A DNA stretch of 64,000 nt from Polytrichum commune (lineage: Eukaryota; Streptophyta; Polytrichopsida; Polytrichales; Polytrichaceae), in contig OX485809.1 in assembly GCA_950295325.1 (NCBI GenBank), forward strand, positions 5,146,001-5,210,000, given 5' to 3'. The position numbers and the translations under genes were made by a program. The notes under the pieces were generated by a model. That model was not told the DNA's origin. It saw only the letters and a program-made list of their open reading frames with translations, and searched no databases. Below, piece after piece: positions 35,608 through 49,978 of this stretch (the first letter of the stretch is position 1; every line of letters starts with the position of its first letter).

Positions 35608-36114
35608 ATACATCAAATGTACAGAAAATTACTTATGAACTTCAAACAATTATGATTTCAACTGAAAGTAAAATACATATTAAACACTTAGTATTTGCAT
35701 AGATTACATCAGTACCAACCTATGGACACCAACAATAGTTAATTTGGAATTCATTCAATAAACGTATGGGAATTCATGTGCAAATCAAATATGAAAAGTT
35801 AAATGATGATAACCTTCATTACCGGTCACCTTCATAAAGTGGGATATCTTATTATTCACCAAATTTGGGAAGAAAGTAGAAAATTAGAATATACAAGCAC
35901 CCCACATAGAGGTACCCTTCATTAAATGGGTGACATGATTCATTTTTTGGATGATGTCACCTATTTCTCACCCACTTAGAAAAATGGACTAGGACGAGTA
36001 CAAACACGATATTCAATATTTTGAGAGGGTGGGATCCTCTCAAAATAATATTGGCCATTTGAACACCTAAAAGTCATGTTAGGTTGATAAATACTAGATT
36101 ATACTTCAGATGTG

Positions 36115-36350
36115 TAGTTTCCATTAAAATGAGGGTATATTAAGCTGGGAAATCAACTTATTTAGGTTGAGTCGACCTAAATGAGGACAATATTTTGTCA
36201 ATTTAGGTTGAGTCGACCTAAATGAGGGCACTATGTTGTCAATTTAGGTTGAGTCGACCTAAATGAGGACAATATGTTATCAATTTAGGTTGAGTCGACC
36301 TAAATGAGTCGATTTCCCAGCTTAACATACTCTCATTTTAATGGAAACTA
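36115..36350. mobile_element. MITE-like element with 40-bp inverted repeats
   Basis: 36115-36154 (TAGTTTCCATTAAAATGAG...) and 36311-36350 are inverted copies differing at about two positions. Between them are four ~44-bp tandem units, each holding the hairpin arms TTTAGGT/ACCTAAA around TGAGTCG. It has no coding capacity. No clear target duplication is seen. Its size and structure fit a non-autonomous DNA transposon. Confidence 0.75.
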
Positions 36351-39300
36351 CGGCGGAATTTACGGTGGAAAATCAAATGTTATTTTTTTACTTGTACTCT
36401 ACAACTTTCCAGTGGTTTTCATTTCATTCTTGGATTAATAGTTTGCTTTACATGTACTCTCAATTCACTGGAAAACTCTCATTTTGATGAATATTGTGTT
36501 TACATGGAATGTGACCTTTAGCTCATAAGGGTTGCCTAGGCTATGGCATGAGCAAACTAGAAGCTAGGGAGGGATTGCATAGTGAAGTATATTGTGCTTC
36601 TTACACCGCAGGAATGCAAATCTTAATCAACATTAAGAGAAATTTATGGCTGATACCATTGGATGATGAATTATTGAACTTGGATTGGTTTGTGTTCACA
36701 TATAGTTTAAGGTGGAATGAATCTGTGGAACATTTTGACATATTTGAGCAGCAACATTCAACTAGAACTCTTGTCATTTGGGAGTGGTCATCTAACCCCA
36801 CTTTGCCTTGTATTGGAAATAAATAAGTAAAAGGTGACAGTGGTCATGTTGTAATTTCTTACTATTTGGAATCTCTGAAGCCATGATCTGTCTTCATGAA
36901 ATTTAAAGTGGAGTGAACATGTGGACTATTTCAACATTAAGCAGCTATATGTAGCAGTTACGTACTCTTGCCATTTGGGAGTTGTGATCTAAACCCTCCT
37001 TGCCTTTTAAGGTGAGTAATTAAGTAAAAGTTGACAGTGGTCATGTTGTAATTTCTTACTATTTGGAAGCTATAAAGCCACGATTTGTGTTCATGTACAG
37101 TTTAAATTGAAATGAACTTGCGGCCCATTTTGACAATAAGCAGCTACATGCATGTATCTGTAAGTCTTGCCATTTGGGATTTGTCATCTTACTCCACTTT
37201 GCCTTGTATTGCAAGTAATTAAGTAAAAGGTGGCAGTGGATATGTTGTAAGTTCATACTGTTTGAAAGCTCTGAAGCCATGATAGCTGCATAGTGCACAA
37301 ACAACTAGACTTTGTGACAGTCCTCATAAATGCGAGGGCACCATGCGTGGCACACACCATGACTTGTGCACCATCCAATTCGGCTTGACATGATGATGTA
37401 AGCAGCTACATTCAATAGAGAAGAGAAAGTATTTGAACTATTGATTATCTCAATTTTAAAGTGAGATAGTTGCACCACTTGCATAAAATAGTTGCACCAC
37501 TTGCATGACAAAGTTGCCCCACTTGCAAGGAATTACGTGCAAATGTGTTATTACATAATGTTGTCAAATGCTGGAATGTCAATGTACCCTACACATAAGG
37601 TTTGGGTTGCAGGTAGCAATTCATAGAGAGCACTACCCTAGTGGCGATCTCTTACTTTCTCAACATCTTTTCTTGCATGGAAATTGTTGAGATTCTAGCT
37701 AGGGAGACCAGGTTCCTTGAGAATAGGCTTGCTCATAAGTATTAAACTTCTCCAAGAGCTACACTTGGTTTTGATGCTCAACTACGAGCAACCCTTTGTT
37801 TGGAAGGGGTTTAATTTGGAACCAGCTCAAGAGCTAGGAATCTCTGATAGTACCAGGATTTACATATGAAACTAGGTCTATCCTCAAGGTTGAAGCATCT
37901 CTTATTCAGGCCACCTTAATTTCGCGTCAACTCTTCCTCCTCTGATAGTGGTTCAACTGGCTTTCTTTGGCAACATCGGAGTTCACTAGATATATGATTC
38001 TGCACATACAGATTTGAGTCAGTTTAGTTACTTTAGTCCCATATACATGACACCTTGCATGTTACAGAGGTGGACAACATGGTAGGAAAACGTGGTACAT
38101 AGAGACGTTGAAGCACGAGACAGATGATCTCCACCTTCTTGGTGTCCCTTGGTGTTGGGCTGTGGCTCAACCTCTCCAATAGGTCAATACCCCTTGGATA
38201 GAACTGTAGGCACTAAATTAATACAATGTACCTTGATTGGATTGAGTAATGCTTGCTTCAAAACCATGTTGTAGCTGTGAAGGAAGAATGGGAGGAGCCT
38301 ATAACTAGATAGAGTATGGAACCAAGAAGTGATAAGCCTATGTGAAGAGGTTAGCTAGTGATAAGCTCACTTTCGCATGCATCCAGAAACCTGCCATTAT
38401 TTGGGGGGGGGGGGGGGGCTACACAGTCACAAACATTACAGTCTACCTTACACATTTCCGAGTCCGCAGAAATTTTGAAGGTGCAAATCCATGTGATAGA
38501 CGATACCAAACCAGGAAAAGTAACCATTTAAGGCATCTATTGCTTACTTTTGCATATGTCCACATATTCTCTCCCCTCTGTTAGATATCTAACAATTATA
38601 TACTTACTCCTTGGCGCCAGCACAGCTTAGTTGGTAAACTTTTCTTTTTCTTTTTCTATTTTTCTTGAGACAAACGAAATATTTATTTGGTGGCAGAGCT
38701 TTGGTGCTTGCAGCTGCATCATTTTATGGCAAAAACCGAATTTGGTTCGAATGTGGAATTTGTACTCTTTCCGGATACTGTTACACCAACAAGAACCTTA
38801 TCGGGTGCAAGCATGTTGACAAATTCCAGTATTTCCTCAGAATGCTTACTACATTGTTCCAGAGAGCTCACAAGAGATAATATTATTTGAGGTGGGTTCT
38901 GTGGATGTAGTACCATATCCCTGCTCATATCTACTTGTGAAAAGAGTTCACTCAGTGTGAATATATATACACATATGTGTGTGTGTGTGTGTGTGTGTGT
39001 GTTTGTGTTTGTTGTGTTCAGTGGGCATATAAGATGAGAAATTTGCAAATTAAAAGAATCACTGACTTTATTAGAATGTCATATAATTGAAGAGGGTCAA
39101 ATCGGCACAACCATAAATTAATTATCTTGCCATCCTCCTCAACTGGCCTATTCAGATAGTACTAGTTCTTCAGCAAATTTATTGAATCTGATTAATTACA
39201 TCTGTTCTGCATAGGCTTATTTTGGCATAGTATGTGAATTGTGACTGGCGAACTCCTCCCATCCATCCTCACTTCTAGCTATAATCTATTCTATATCAAT

Positions 39301-41147
39301 CCACAAATACCAATAAATATCAAGCTCCTTGCATTTATTTCGACAAGTTACGGTTGTGCCAGAAGTTCAAAATGATTGCCTTGATCCGGTTGCTTCATGT
39401 CAGATGAAGACCGAAGAACCCAAATTTTATAATATCAAAACTTTGTGGGAGCAGCTATTTGTGATTATCATCTCATGATTGATGCCATGAGTATTGTTCC
39501 CGGGTGACAACTATCTGTGGCACCACCAGCAGGGGTTAGCATCTTTTGAACCTGGTTTGGAGCACCTAAAACATTTTGAAGAAGCAATATTTTCATGTTT
39601 GCAAATATTTTTGAGACATAAGTTTTCAAGAAGATTGATCAATTCCATAAATTTTATTTGAATGTGAAAATAAATATCTAGGGTCTGGATGGTGGGCCCT
39701 GCTCTCTTAAGAAAATGCTTCTAAGTAGTTCTAAGAATGACATCTAAAAGTGTAAATACAAAGTTTACTTCAAACACAACTTATTTGATCAACGGATTCC
39801 TAGACTCAATGCCTAAGTCTTTCCAAGCATCATGCTCCTCCTTGTGAAATAAGAGTGATTCATCAATTCATTAGAACCATGGTTAAAGCAATTTAGAAAC
39901 ATCTCTTCCAAAGGCAAAAGTTACCACCCCATACCCTGAAAGTGCATCCCCAGCTATGTCCAGTATGTAGTATATTCATAGATCTAGTGTCACCAATGAA
40001 AGTGGTACATCTACCCTATATTTTGTATATTGGGCCAATAGAGGATGAACTTTAAGGCTACTGCATGAGGATTGTAATTAAGGTTTTCTTTTTTAGAGAG
40101 AATTGAAACAATTTTATCACATTGTAAAAATACACACAATGTCATGATGACCCAAAGCAAAGAGGAGTTGCTGCAACTCTCTAGGCCCTAGGGCACATGT
40201 GCTGGAAATAGACAACCTCAAGAACTTGGGTACTAACAAGAGTTGCATCTAGATTTCACATGATCAACTAAGCCAACAGTAAACACTACTAGCATGTGAG
40301 TCCTAGGCAATCGTCTTGCGTCGATGAGAGAAATATACAAATCTATCATTCTAGTAGGTTTTAGAGATTTTTCAATGATGTAGAATAATCTCTTAGGGAC
40401 AAAGATCAATCACCAAGGACTCATATGCATGTAGTTAAGCCACTTTGTATTCCAAGAAATCTAAGAGTTTGTGGTAGTGACTAGAATCCTTACTTACTAG
40501 GGATGAGTTGGAAGATGCCTATATACGCATGATCAATGAAATATACAACTATGCAACATTAACTACAGTCTACTTAGTGACTTGTGGAGACCACCATGCG
40601 CACCTCAAAGAGTTGCATCCCTCTTTGCTCTCATGTCAGCCTTGTTGGTTCTTTGGCGGTGAAAGAAAGCGTTTCACTTGTCTCAAAAATAAAAACAATA
40701 TACACTAAATACTAGGCGACTTTATATTCGAAAAAATCTTGGAGTTCGATGGGTGAGTTTCTAGTCGAGATTAAATGTACCTTGCATTAACGGTGGTCAA
40801 TTGCACTGGTGTGGGAACCCACAATGGAGTCCCTCGCCTCAAGTTGATGTACCTACCTAGGTTATTGATCTTAAACATACACATGTGTTTGGCTAGTGTA
40901 TGATTGGGTGTAGATCTAAGAACGGACAACTAAAAAACATGTTTTGAAAAGAGATTGGACTATGCATTAACCAAATGAATCGTGATAGTCAACATAATCA
41001 GGGGGATTTATACGATCATGTAATAGTAATTTATGGAACTTAGCTACAGGCACAGATTAGATTTTGCTAATCATCTTGCTCGCACTAATCATGTGTTTCA
41101 AATCCTATGAGAACTGGGTGCAAAGAGGAATTTAGTGGCCACTTACC
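36351..41147. other. AT-rich intergenic DNA, no supported gene
   Basis: I see only short, unconnected open frames. Notable simple features: three diverged ~190-bp repeats at about 36,600-37,290 (AAGTAAAAGGTGACAGTGG-type units), a G16 run at 38402-38418 and a GT microsatellite at 38978-39002. One segment (38618-38750) has weak tRNA-like A- and B-box motifs. Confidence 0.6.
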
Positions 41148-41735
41148 TTAGTAGTTTTTGCCACCCCACCCGTAGCCACAGAGGCCTTTTTGGCAGGGGA
41201 GGTTGTTCTTGCACTTGTTCCCGCACCACCCGCAGTTGTTGGCGTCGGTTTCCCTGTTGACGCACTTCCCGCTGCAGCAGTTTTTGCCGAAGGCGCACTT
41301 GGTGGTGCACGAGCCGCACTTATCGTCCAAAAAGGCACCTGTGTCGAAGCACATTTGGGTGATGCCCACAGTGCAGCAGGAAGCCTGTTTGTGGAAAGGG
41401 TTCCACTCCTTGCACTGGTAGTTGGGGCCATTGCCTTTGCCGCACAGGTTGATCGTCCCCCACAGACCTCGCCCTTGCATCGTCGTCGCAGGGGCCCTCA
41501 AGGATTGTCCCAACAGGAACCGGCTCATGCGGTGGGGAGGAGTCTCAATTGATGGTTCACCATTACTCAATGTTGCAGCATTAACACTGTTGCTCATGGT
41601 GATGGCCATGATCACCAGACCCAACATCAAGAGCTGTGCCGCATTCATCATCATCATCGTCATCATCATCATCCAGGCCATCAAGCCGCTCGAGCTGCTA
41701 CTGCAAGAGAATACATACATCACCACCAGTACCAC
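41148..41735 (-). CDS. STIG1-like cysteine-rich secreted protein
   Basis: A single-exon frame of up to 195 aa. The N-terminus has a Met-rich run from an ATG microsatellite, then a hydrophobic signal-peptide-like stretch (AAQLLMLGLVIMAITMSNSVNA) with probable cleavage before ATLSNG. The C-terminal ~95 residues contain 16 Cys in a STIG1-type spacing: CGKGNG, ASCCTVG, MCFD, CGSCTTKC, NCCSGKCVN, NNCGWCGNKC, CQKGLCGYG. STIG1 proteins are small secreted plant proteins, some acting at the stigma or pollen-tube surface; in other plants roles are less clear. The exact start among the clustered ATGs is uncertain. A TATA-like CTATAAAGG lies ~720 bp upstream (near 42460, minus strand). This is the most host-like gene in the window. 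Confidence 0.85.
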   Translation of the reverse strand: MVLVVMYVFSCSSSSSGLMAWMMMMTMMMMNAAQLLMLGLVIMAITMSNSVNAATLSNGEPSIETPPHRMSRFLLGQSLRAPATTMQGRGLWGTINLCGKGNGPNYQCKEWNPFHKQASCCTVGITQMCFDTGAFLDDKCGSCTTKCAFGKNCCSGKCVNRETDANNCGWCGNKCKNNLPCQKGLCGYGWGGKNY

Positions 41736-44700
41736 GTCAACAGAAATTAAATGGGTATCAGCGAATCAGTGAATATGGAATTGTTGTGTGGTACTGAGAA
41801 AACTGGGGTTGCAGGTATACATCTGCAGCACCAGATCAGCAGGGGTGAAGATCACTAGGGCCTCTAGAGCCCAGTGATCAAATGGTCGCTGCTATTTGAC
41901 ATTCATAGGATTCAGCAGATTTATCATTGGAGCTGCTTTCATATTACGAGCATTTTCAAGACTACTATACATTCAAAGACATTTTTAGAAGTACATATAA
42001 CTACCTAGCTAGGGGATCTGGATGCATGGCTACCCAGCCAAGTGACAGTATTTGATAGGGAAATCCTGTTTTAGTTCAGACACCATATAATCAATGGATT
42101 CCTTGCAATGCATAGACGCTCTCAATGCCTAGACGTTCCAAGCATGCTGCTAGCTAGTCAGTCCTAGTATTTGTGAAAACTATAATTACGAAATTTCATC
42201 AACAATTCCACGTCTAAAGCATTCGAAGCATTGGAAATTTGGAAGCGACTTAGAAACAGTTGGTGGTCTACGGGGCGTTGGGCAAAGAGATGTTGCGCTG
42301 ACCCGGACTCATGTATGGGATAGGTGATCTACCTAATGAGTATCAGACTCGGCGACTTAATGTGCAGGTGGATGAATGCAAAGTATACTGAGAGACTGGT
42401 GGTCGATCCGTTTCCGATCCGCTGGTGATTTGCGATTATACTGGACTGTAGGGGCCTTTATAGCTGCTTGAATGATACTGGTACGTCCCGATTCGGCGAT
42501 CTAGCGTAACTTAGGAGCTCAAGTTCATGCATACTGTCCGCTCTCCGACACATCCCCACGAAGTTGGGCAACATCACAGCAGTGCTGCAGCTACTGCTGC
42601 GAAAACGTACGTTCAGAGGGAAGCCCGATCGATTGAGCAGAAGGTGGGGACTAAGTTAAAGTGTCTTTGCTCCACGCGCCCACCGTGCTATATAACCAGG
42701 AAGGGGTCTAGTATGGCCTCACGTTGTCAGCTAGCACCACGACAATGTCACGAACACATATATATATTATGTCCATGCATGCTGGTCAATAACTTGATTC
42801 TTCGTCCATCCTCCCCGTGAAGAATGAATCTACTCAGACTTTCTTCTCCTGTGGGGACTAACATTGTTAGCTTAGAATCTCAATACTGTTCTCCCTCTTT
42901 AGTATGAGACGTTTGAGAAACACAACAAAGTTGTCTTCTCATTAACATGACAAATGGCGTAAAATTGTTGTGTTATTGAGGGAATACGAAAACATAAGTA
43001 ATATGAGCTTAAAATGTATATACAACGAGTTCAAGCAATGTAGATGGTATGAAATGATAACTTATAACTTCAAACAAATACAAATATCCTCAAGGAGCTC
43101 AAATATCCTCTAGGAGTTCAAAGAGCTATGGTGTTGCCTACCCAAGTTAGAAACTATCATCTTATCTAAATTCCCTACTAACTTTTGAAAACTAATAGTT
43201 TGATTAACATCAAATTATAAAGAGTTATTTAATAAGAAACTAGATAACAATGATGCATGACGTTTAGCAACATGCTAGCAGGAGGCCACTCTAACTCTAA
43301 CCATGTCCATTCTACACTAGTAACCCTAAGTTCCTAATGATAAATTGTGAAGTTCCCAAGTAGTTCTCAAGTAAAAATGGATATATGTTAGATGTACATA
43401 ACGTTGATGAAACAAATTTTAGCATTAACTACCTCTTTAATATGACAAAATGAAGATTCTAAATGTCTTATTATTGAGTGTCGTAGTCGTATAAAAGAGT
43501 TCTGAACTAAAATGTTTAGTCGCACAAAAATGTGTCGTAATATCAAGGGTGTCGCATAAACGAGTGTTGTATTAACGAAATTAGACTGTATTGAATATCT
43601 AGTGTGGGTTTTGGTTCACGGCCCTCCCAACTTTGTTGTTAATTCCTTCTAATTGGGTACCACAGAATTGATCAAGGTCTTTGACGTTATTTGGTGGTCA
43701 ACTTATTTTAAACTAGTAATAGACTCTAGTACCGTAAATGTAATCGTAGATTCTCCACATGGATATATTAATAGATGTAACATGGTATTCCCCCCCCCCA
43801 AATCCCCTACACCCATCATGAAAAAAAAAAGTTTATATATATATATATTTATTTATTTATTATGTATACTAGATTTCACGTTCTCTTTCCATCGTGATAG
43901 TCATTGGAGATTTTTATCCATAGATTGTAACTTATAATAATCAGAATTTATAACATATGTTTATTGTTCAAAAAAATGTTGGGATTTGAAGACCCCTTTT
44001 TGTAAGTAGATACCTCTACTTGAAATTTTTAGTAGCCTTGTGAATTTTATATATTAGAGTAAAGTCCTAGGAGGTGAACTCTCCATACCACATACAAACT
44101 AACATCCCGGGTATGCAACTTCCATTATATTATATGGCCTTGATTATAATCACTTATAATTTATTTTAGTCCAATCTCGAGTGATATAATTTGTTTTAAT
44201 GTGTCAAACTCTTGTAGCTCTTTTAACAAGGAATCCAAAAATGTTATCATACATAGGCAATGAATATTCCTTGAAGCATATAATTGCACAAAAAACCTAT
44301 TTATATGAGTATTTTTAATAAATGTACCATAGGCCAAACTACTCTACTTTTTGGAGTCTTTATTCTGTGCAGCTTGTTTAGCTGTATTGAATATTATCCG
44401 ATTCTATTTTTCGTAAGCGCAGCCCCCTAGAGGCGAAACAAAAATATATAAAAATATATATTTTTGTTTCCTGATCGCTCATCCTAGACAATGACTCTAC
44501 GCCTACGGCCTTCTGCCTTTTGGCGGTTGCGGCATTAGGCACTTTTATCGTTTTACTTCATATTTGTGGCCTTCATTCGTTTTTGGCCTCGGTGATGCCA
44601 TTGCGTAATAGTTTGTAGAATATAGTGAGAATGTATATATATATATATATATATATTGTTATAAATGAAACATTGCCAATGCCTTTGAATTTTAATTGGA

Positions 44701-47700
44701 GGCAACTACTCGTGTGGATATTTTTAAATTAGATACTCCATAAGGTTAAGAAAAAAAAAGTTTTTCAATTCTTTATATACGTTGTGAAGATTTTTTATAA
44801 GAAATAGGCAACCCAACTTTTTCCACATCTCATTTTATTTAATTTGGTCTTCACCCAACTTTTTGGTGTTTTTCTTTTTGTATAATTTGATTTAAATTTT
44901 ACGAAAGTTGTCTTCAAAGCCATTTTAATGCCAATGCCCCCTAGGTATGATATGGGAGTTGCGTACCTAGGACTAACATGAGTGTCGAAAGGGGTATTAT
45001 TTGAGACATTAGCATACATAAAGGGGAAGGTGTTGCTACATTTAGGGTGTACTACAAATAAAAAGGCTATTGAGAATTTCAAAGTAGAGGTAGTCATTCT
45101 ACAAACAAGGATCCCTTAAGGTTTAGAGGGGGGAAAATGATATTAGATGTGTCATTTTCATCCAATTTAAGATTTCATCCATTATTATGATTCAGTTGGT
45201 TATCGTCCCCAATGACTTCTAGATCCATTTTTTATTTTTTTTGGGGAGACAAAACACCTTCCAACTTCCAACACTTGAAACCCGATTACTTTCGATAGAA
45301 ACAAACCTCCTACTACCCAATACTTACTTAAATTACACTTTACTTTACCACCTTACCAATTAAGTTGCTTACCAAACTGTGATTGAGATTGAATATAATA
45401 TAGCACATGCATATCATTATTTAGATTCATGACATACAAATTCTATGGGACTGATCGTATTTCACATAATATTCCCAACATTTAGTTTGAATGTGAATAA
45501 TATTCTACGGAATACCATCAGTCTCATAAAACATTGTCATGGATCTGAATAATGTTACGTGGATAGTATGTTGGTTGTCCAGATATAATACTGTTATAAA
45601 GGTACTCAACACTAGCTTATTGTAAGAGCACTCCTACATGGAGCTCAAGCTTCAATAACTCTTCAGGGTAAGAAGTTGGACATGACTTCCAAAACTTGGA
45701 CTTCATAATTATCAAGTGTGTGGTGGCACCAACCAATTTCAAAATAAATTTACCTCCTACCCAAATGGAAATTTACTAAAAATTACATAACAACAAGCTA
45801 ATCAAAGTAAAAGCAAAGACATGTGACACTGAGTTTGATTTGAAGGAGGAATCGTGGAACTCCAAGTTTGACAATCTTGGAAGGTTAAAACTCATATATT
45901 TATCAGTGGACATCATCATCCAAGTTTTCGCCTTCAGTCCTACTAATGCCACAGGTCAAGAAAAATGTCATTGGCACCACATATACGAATTGTAAACTAG
46001 GATTTAAGTATATTTGGATTCATGCATGAATTTTGAACAATTCCAATGGTCAATATGGCATATACAAGATTACAAAATCACAAAGATATGGTGGTTGGCA
46101 AACATGGAATACAAACATTCAAAGTTGTGATTGTTGTGTTGTTATTTTTGTTGTTTGACTACTTTGGACAAGTGGTTTGTCCAAATATACTTAAATGTCA
46201 AAGTATATATTGGCATTCCAAGATATGTGAAACACATGTTGCCAACAATATTTCTTACTACATATTGCTAATATTAAGCTATGAATAGTTAGGCACCATT
46301 CTTAAGGTGCATGATGGCAATGCGTCTTCCATAGTCATCCTTCTCTCTTGTCTTGTGATTTCAATATTCAACAATGGCATAACATAAACTCGCATACCCT
46401 TCATTAGATTCAAATTTTAAAATACCACATTTAGGAAATTGTTGGGCAACCTTAATATCTGCTTGGTCTTGATGGCGAATTCACAATGTGAAGTCATTAG
46501 GGGTGTCAACACCCAATATTATTCATGTTTCCTCACAAATATGGTGGACTAGCCATGTTTTTCCCACCTCAGTAGTTCCAAGCTCTCACCTGTCAAAAAA
46601 CCAACTTCACCTCCACTATAACCTCATCATGCACTTGATCAATGTGCTCCCAAGATTTGCCATCTCCCAACATACGAAGTCTACCATTTTGAAAATCAGC
46701 ATGCTCCTCCCTACATGATACCTATGTTTCCAATCATACCAACACCAAGTTCATTAGCTCAATGTGTGTTGTGACCAATGGTTTGAATATAAGAACATGA
46801 ATTTGACTATATGTTTTTCCATCACACAATTGATTGAATCTAAGCCACAATGGATTTCAAAGTTCCATCATGGGTCCATCAAACTAGAAAACAACTCCTC
46901 GTCTAGTTCAGTGACAACAACCATGGTTGGAGTTTGTTTGAGGTTTTGGGCGACATGAAGTAGATCTACCATCACGTGCATTGGTAGAAGCCATTGCAAG
47001 TGGCCCATGCCATTTCCAATCCTTGCCTTGGTAACTCCTTTGACTTAAAATAGAATTTGGTTCTAATTGCCTCACTACAATGCATATCCGATAATGGCCA
47101 TGCAAGATCATCAAATGACGGAAACTCTATAAGCTCCAAGTGAGTGGCATACAAGTGCCCCTAAGGGAGGAGGAACATATATGTCAGCATGATAGATAAT
47201 TCCATTCTCAAGCAGATCAGGGTTGAGTCTTCCATTCCTTTGGGCCTCCCCAATGTTGTGTGGAGCACAACTATAACTCCAAGAAGTGAAAGTGGCCCAG
47301 TCCACCCAATCCTCAAAATACAAGGCATACATATTTGCAAGAAACAAAGTTAGACTTTAGTTTTGTTTGCTAGCAACAACATGCTACAGTTAACCCCCGA
47401 ACTCAATTGACACCAATACAAAATCAAGATTATAACTTCAATGAAACAACACTCACGATCGCACGTTGGTCTCTGCACAACCACATCATAATGGCAAAGT
47501 CGTTCAACATCAATGTAAACTAGCATATGCCTCACAATAGGGTAACTGACACTATAACTTCTCATGTGACACTAAATACCACAAACGATGTAACATCACA
47601 TTGACAACTAATAGATGTGACACTATGAAACCTCTAGGCATGTAGTTTAGGCCCTTTGCAACATAATGTACGTGACACCGAATACCATGAGCGGTGTAGT

Positions 47701-49543
47701 GGTCCAAAAAGGAACCATGTAAAGCCCCAGCTCTACCTTAGTCTTGGGCTCAGGCATTTGTAACAAGTGATGAACTAGCTTGAAGTGTGTCCCAGCGGAC
47801 ATGACTATAGGCCACGACACATTGTTCTGGCGCAGATCCAATTGTCAACCGCACGTCAACTTAGTGTTGACAATTAATTGGAGCTTCAGCAGCAGCACTA
47901 CTACAACATGTATATATACTACAGCTGTTGCAAGCAAACGAGTGACAATATCCCTCTCGCATCAGACTGTTAGTTAAGGTAGAAATACCATAACCTGTGA
48001 AAATAAGGTGATTCGCATTGAAGATCTGGTCTGACAAACATGAGATAATTTTTCAAGACAGACGAGAAGGATTCATGAAGAATGCAAGTTGTTTCATTTT
48101 TTTTTTCCCTAGTATACAAAAAATGCTACAATTTTTCAAAGTGGAAAGTTGTCCAACCCCCTACTCGTTCACTAGATTCTCCCTACACTGAACATGGTAA
48201 TCCGCATTTCCATACACAACATCGTCTAAATCGGTTACCTCATGAGTACATTAACACTTGACTCTCATTGGCTACACTAAATGTACACGCATTGCAGTGC
48301 CGCCGAGCCATGATCGGTTTTAGAAATGGCACTTCACCATTATGACAGCGGTCTAGTGCACGGCTAGAGGGTGGTTAATGGGTTATGGTATTTCTACCTT
48401 ACCCCCTGACTTGAACATGAGTTGTGCTGAGCTGAATCAGGAGCTCAATAGCTGCAGTACCTGGCTGGCTTGCTTGCAGCTGCCGCTGCTTCCCACATCC
48501 ACGATCTCTAGACTACACTGAGTGGCACTGATTCACAGACTTGTTCAGAGATACGCATTCAAATCTGAAATGTACATATTTGAAAGAAAATCTTAAATAG
48601 GTCAGTCTATTCTATGAAGATTTACAACCCCCCCCCCCCCCACCCCCCCTTCCCCCTTTTTTGGAGGCTTGAGTGAAACATTTTATTCTTACTTGTCAAG
48701 AAAATATACGGTGTCATTGGGACCTGAAGTGTAGAGAGGGGTAGCTCTCCACCTGTTACACCCTCAAATCCGTAATATCAACTTCCATAATGTCACACAC
48801 TCTTTTAATATCCCGAAATCCTAGGGAGCAGATGTTCGTAGTTCAAATCTCACTCCTTATTGTCACATTTCTCTTCCTTATCTCACGAATTTTGTCATTA
48901 ATGCAAACCATCAAAGAAGTCAACCCACACCCTCACATTGCGCCATGTGTCAACATGTGGAGTGTCACCTTTTCATTCTTATTATTCTTCTTCATCTTTT
49001 TATGTCACTTGTTGAATGTTGGTGCATGTGTCCGCCACATCACCCGGGAAGGCCATGAAGTGGACCACACTAGTGTACGTGACGGGAGAACAAATTGAAA
49101 TTATCCTCACATATCCTCTGTGTTATTCCATAATGCCACATGCTAACACGAATTCTATAGCATCACACAACCATGTTAACACTACACAACTCCGTGATAT
49201 CACATGCATGTTGGTTGCCACAGGTGTGATACTATGGAGTTTAGAGTGTATTATCATGTAGCTCTCTACTAGGGTGCATGTGATGGGCCGGCAATGGGAC
49301 CACACAACCCCAAGCAAGGTAACTATCTGAGGGCCGGTTTACAATATGGACCATGAAGTTGTCCCAGGGCGATGTAAGAGCGTTGATTGGTTGTTGATCA
49401 CGTCCCGGGACAACTTTGGTTTACACTAGAGAAAAAATGGTAAAGGGACCACAGAGGTCAACGTCCCAAAAATAAGCCTAATTGTCAGCCATAAACCCCC
49501 ACCCTTATGCGTCGTAGTCCGGGTGAGAGCCCATGGCCCACAT
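41736..49543. other. Intergenic DNA, no supported gene
   Basis: The flank of STIG1 (to ~42.8 kb) is mixed-composition DNA. Beyond it is AT-rich sequence with homopolymer C runs (43791-43799, 48628-48648), a TA microsatellite (44634-44655) and a 36-bp hairpin at 44435-44470 (arms GAAACAAAAATATATA). Open frames are short and lack splice or motif support. Confidence 0.6.
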
Positions 49544-49570
49544 AACACTATATTAAACATTTCGGGACTT
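49544..49570. repeat. Left terminus of element C
   Basis: Begins AACACTATATTAAACATTT then CGGGACTT. The first 11 bases equal the element B terminus, and 25 of 27 match the D terminus in inverse orientation. Three tandem 11-bp CATTGGGAACG units follow at 49610-49641. No right-hand partner was found up to 64000. Confidence 0.75.
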
Positions 49571-49978
49571 GGCGTCAATATGGGACTTCTGGAGTGTCCA
49601 TTGAGATCGCATTGGGAACGCATTGGGAACGCATTGGGAACAAATCCTATGTTGTGTAGCAGTGACCCCTAATGGACTCCCAGTTGATTGCAACACTACT
49701 TTGACCGGTTCAAATGAGTGGGTGAGTGGAGGCTACAGCCTTGTACTCGAAAGAAAAGAATTGGTAACCCATACACCAAGTTTGTAGAACAATTACTGTT
49801 TGAATTGAGATCTTTATTCCTGAAGCATATGTCGAATGCCTCATTCTTAGGCGTCTACATACATGTTTGGCTATATATATGTCCCCACCGATATGTGGCT
49901 AAAGGGGACGCATTATCAACTATAGTATTTAATACATGTTGTGGCTTCTACAGGTCGCTCAATTGTAGTCCTGCCTCG

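Noticed and set aside
38618-38750. tRNA gene or tRNA-derived SINE
   Set aside because: AGCTTAGTTGGTAAA and GGTTCGAAT look like A and B boxes but lie ~116 bp apart with a T-rich stretch between, and no cloverleaf can be drawn.
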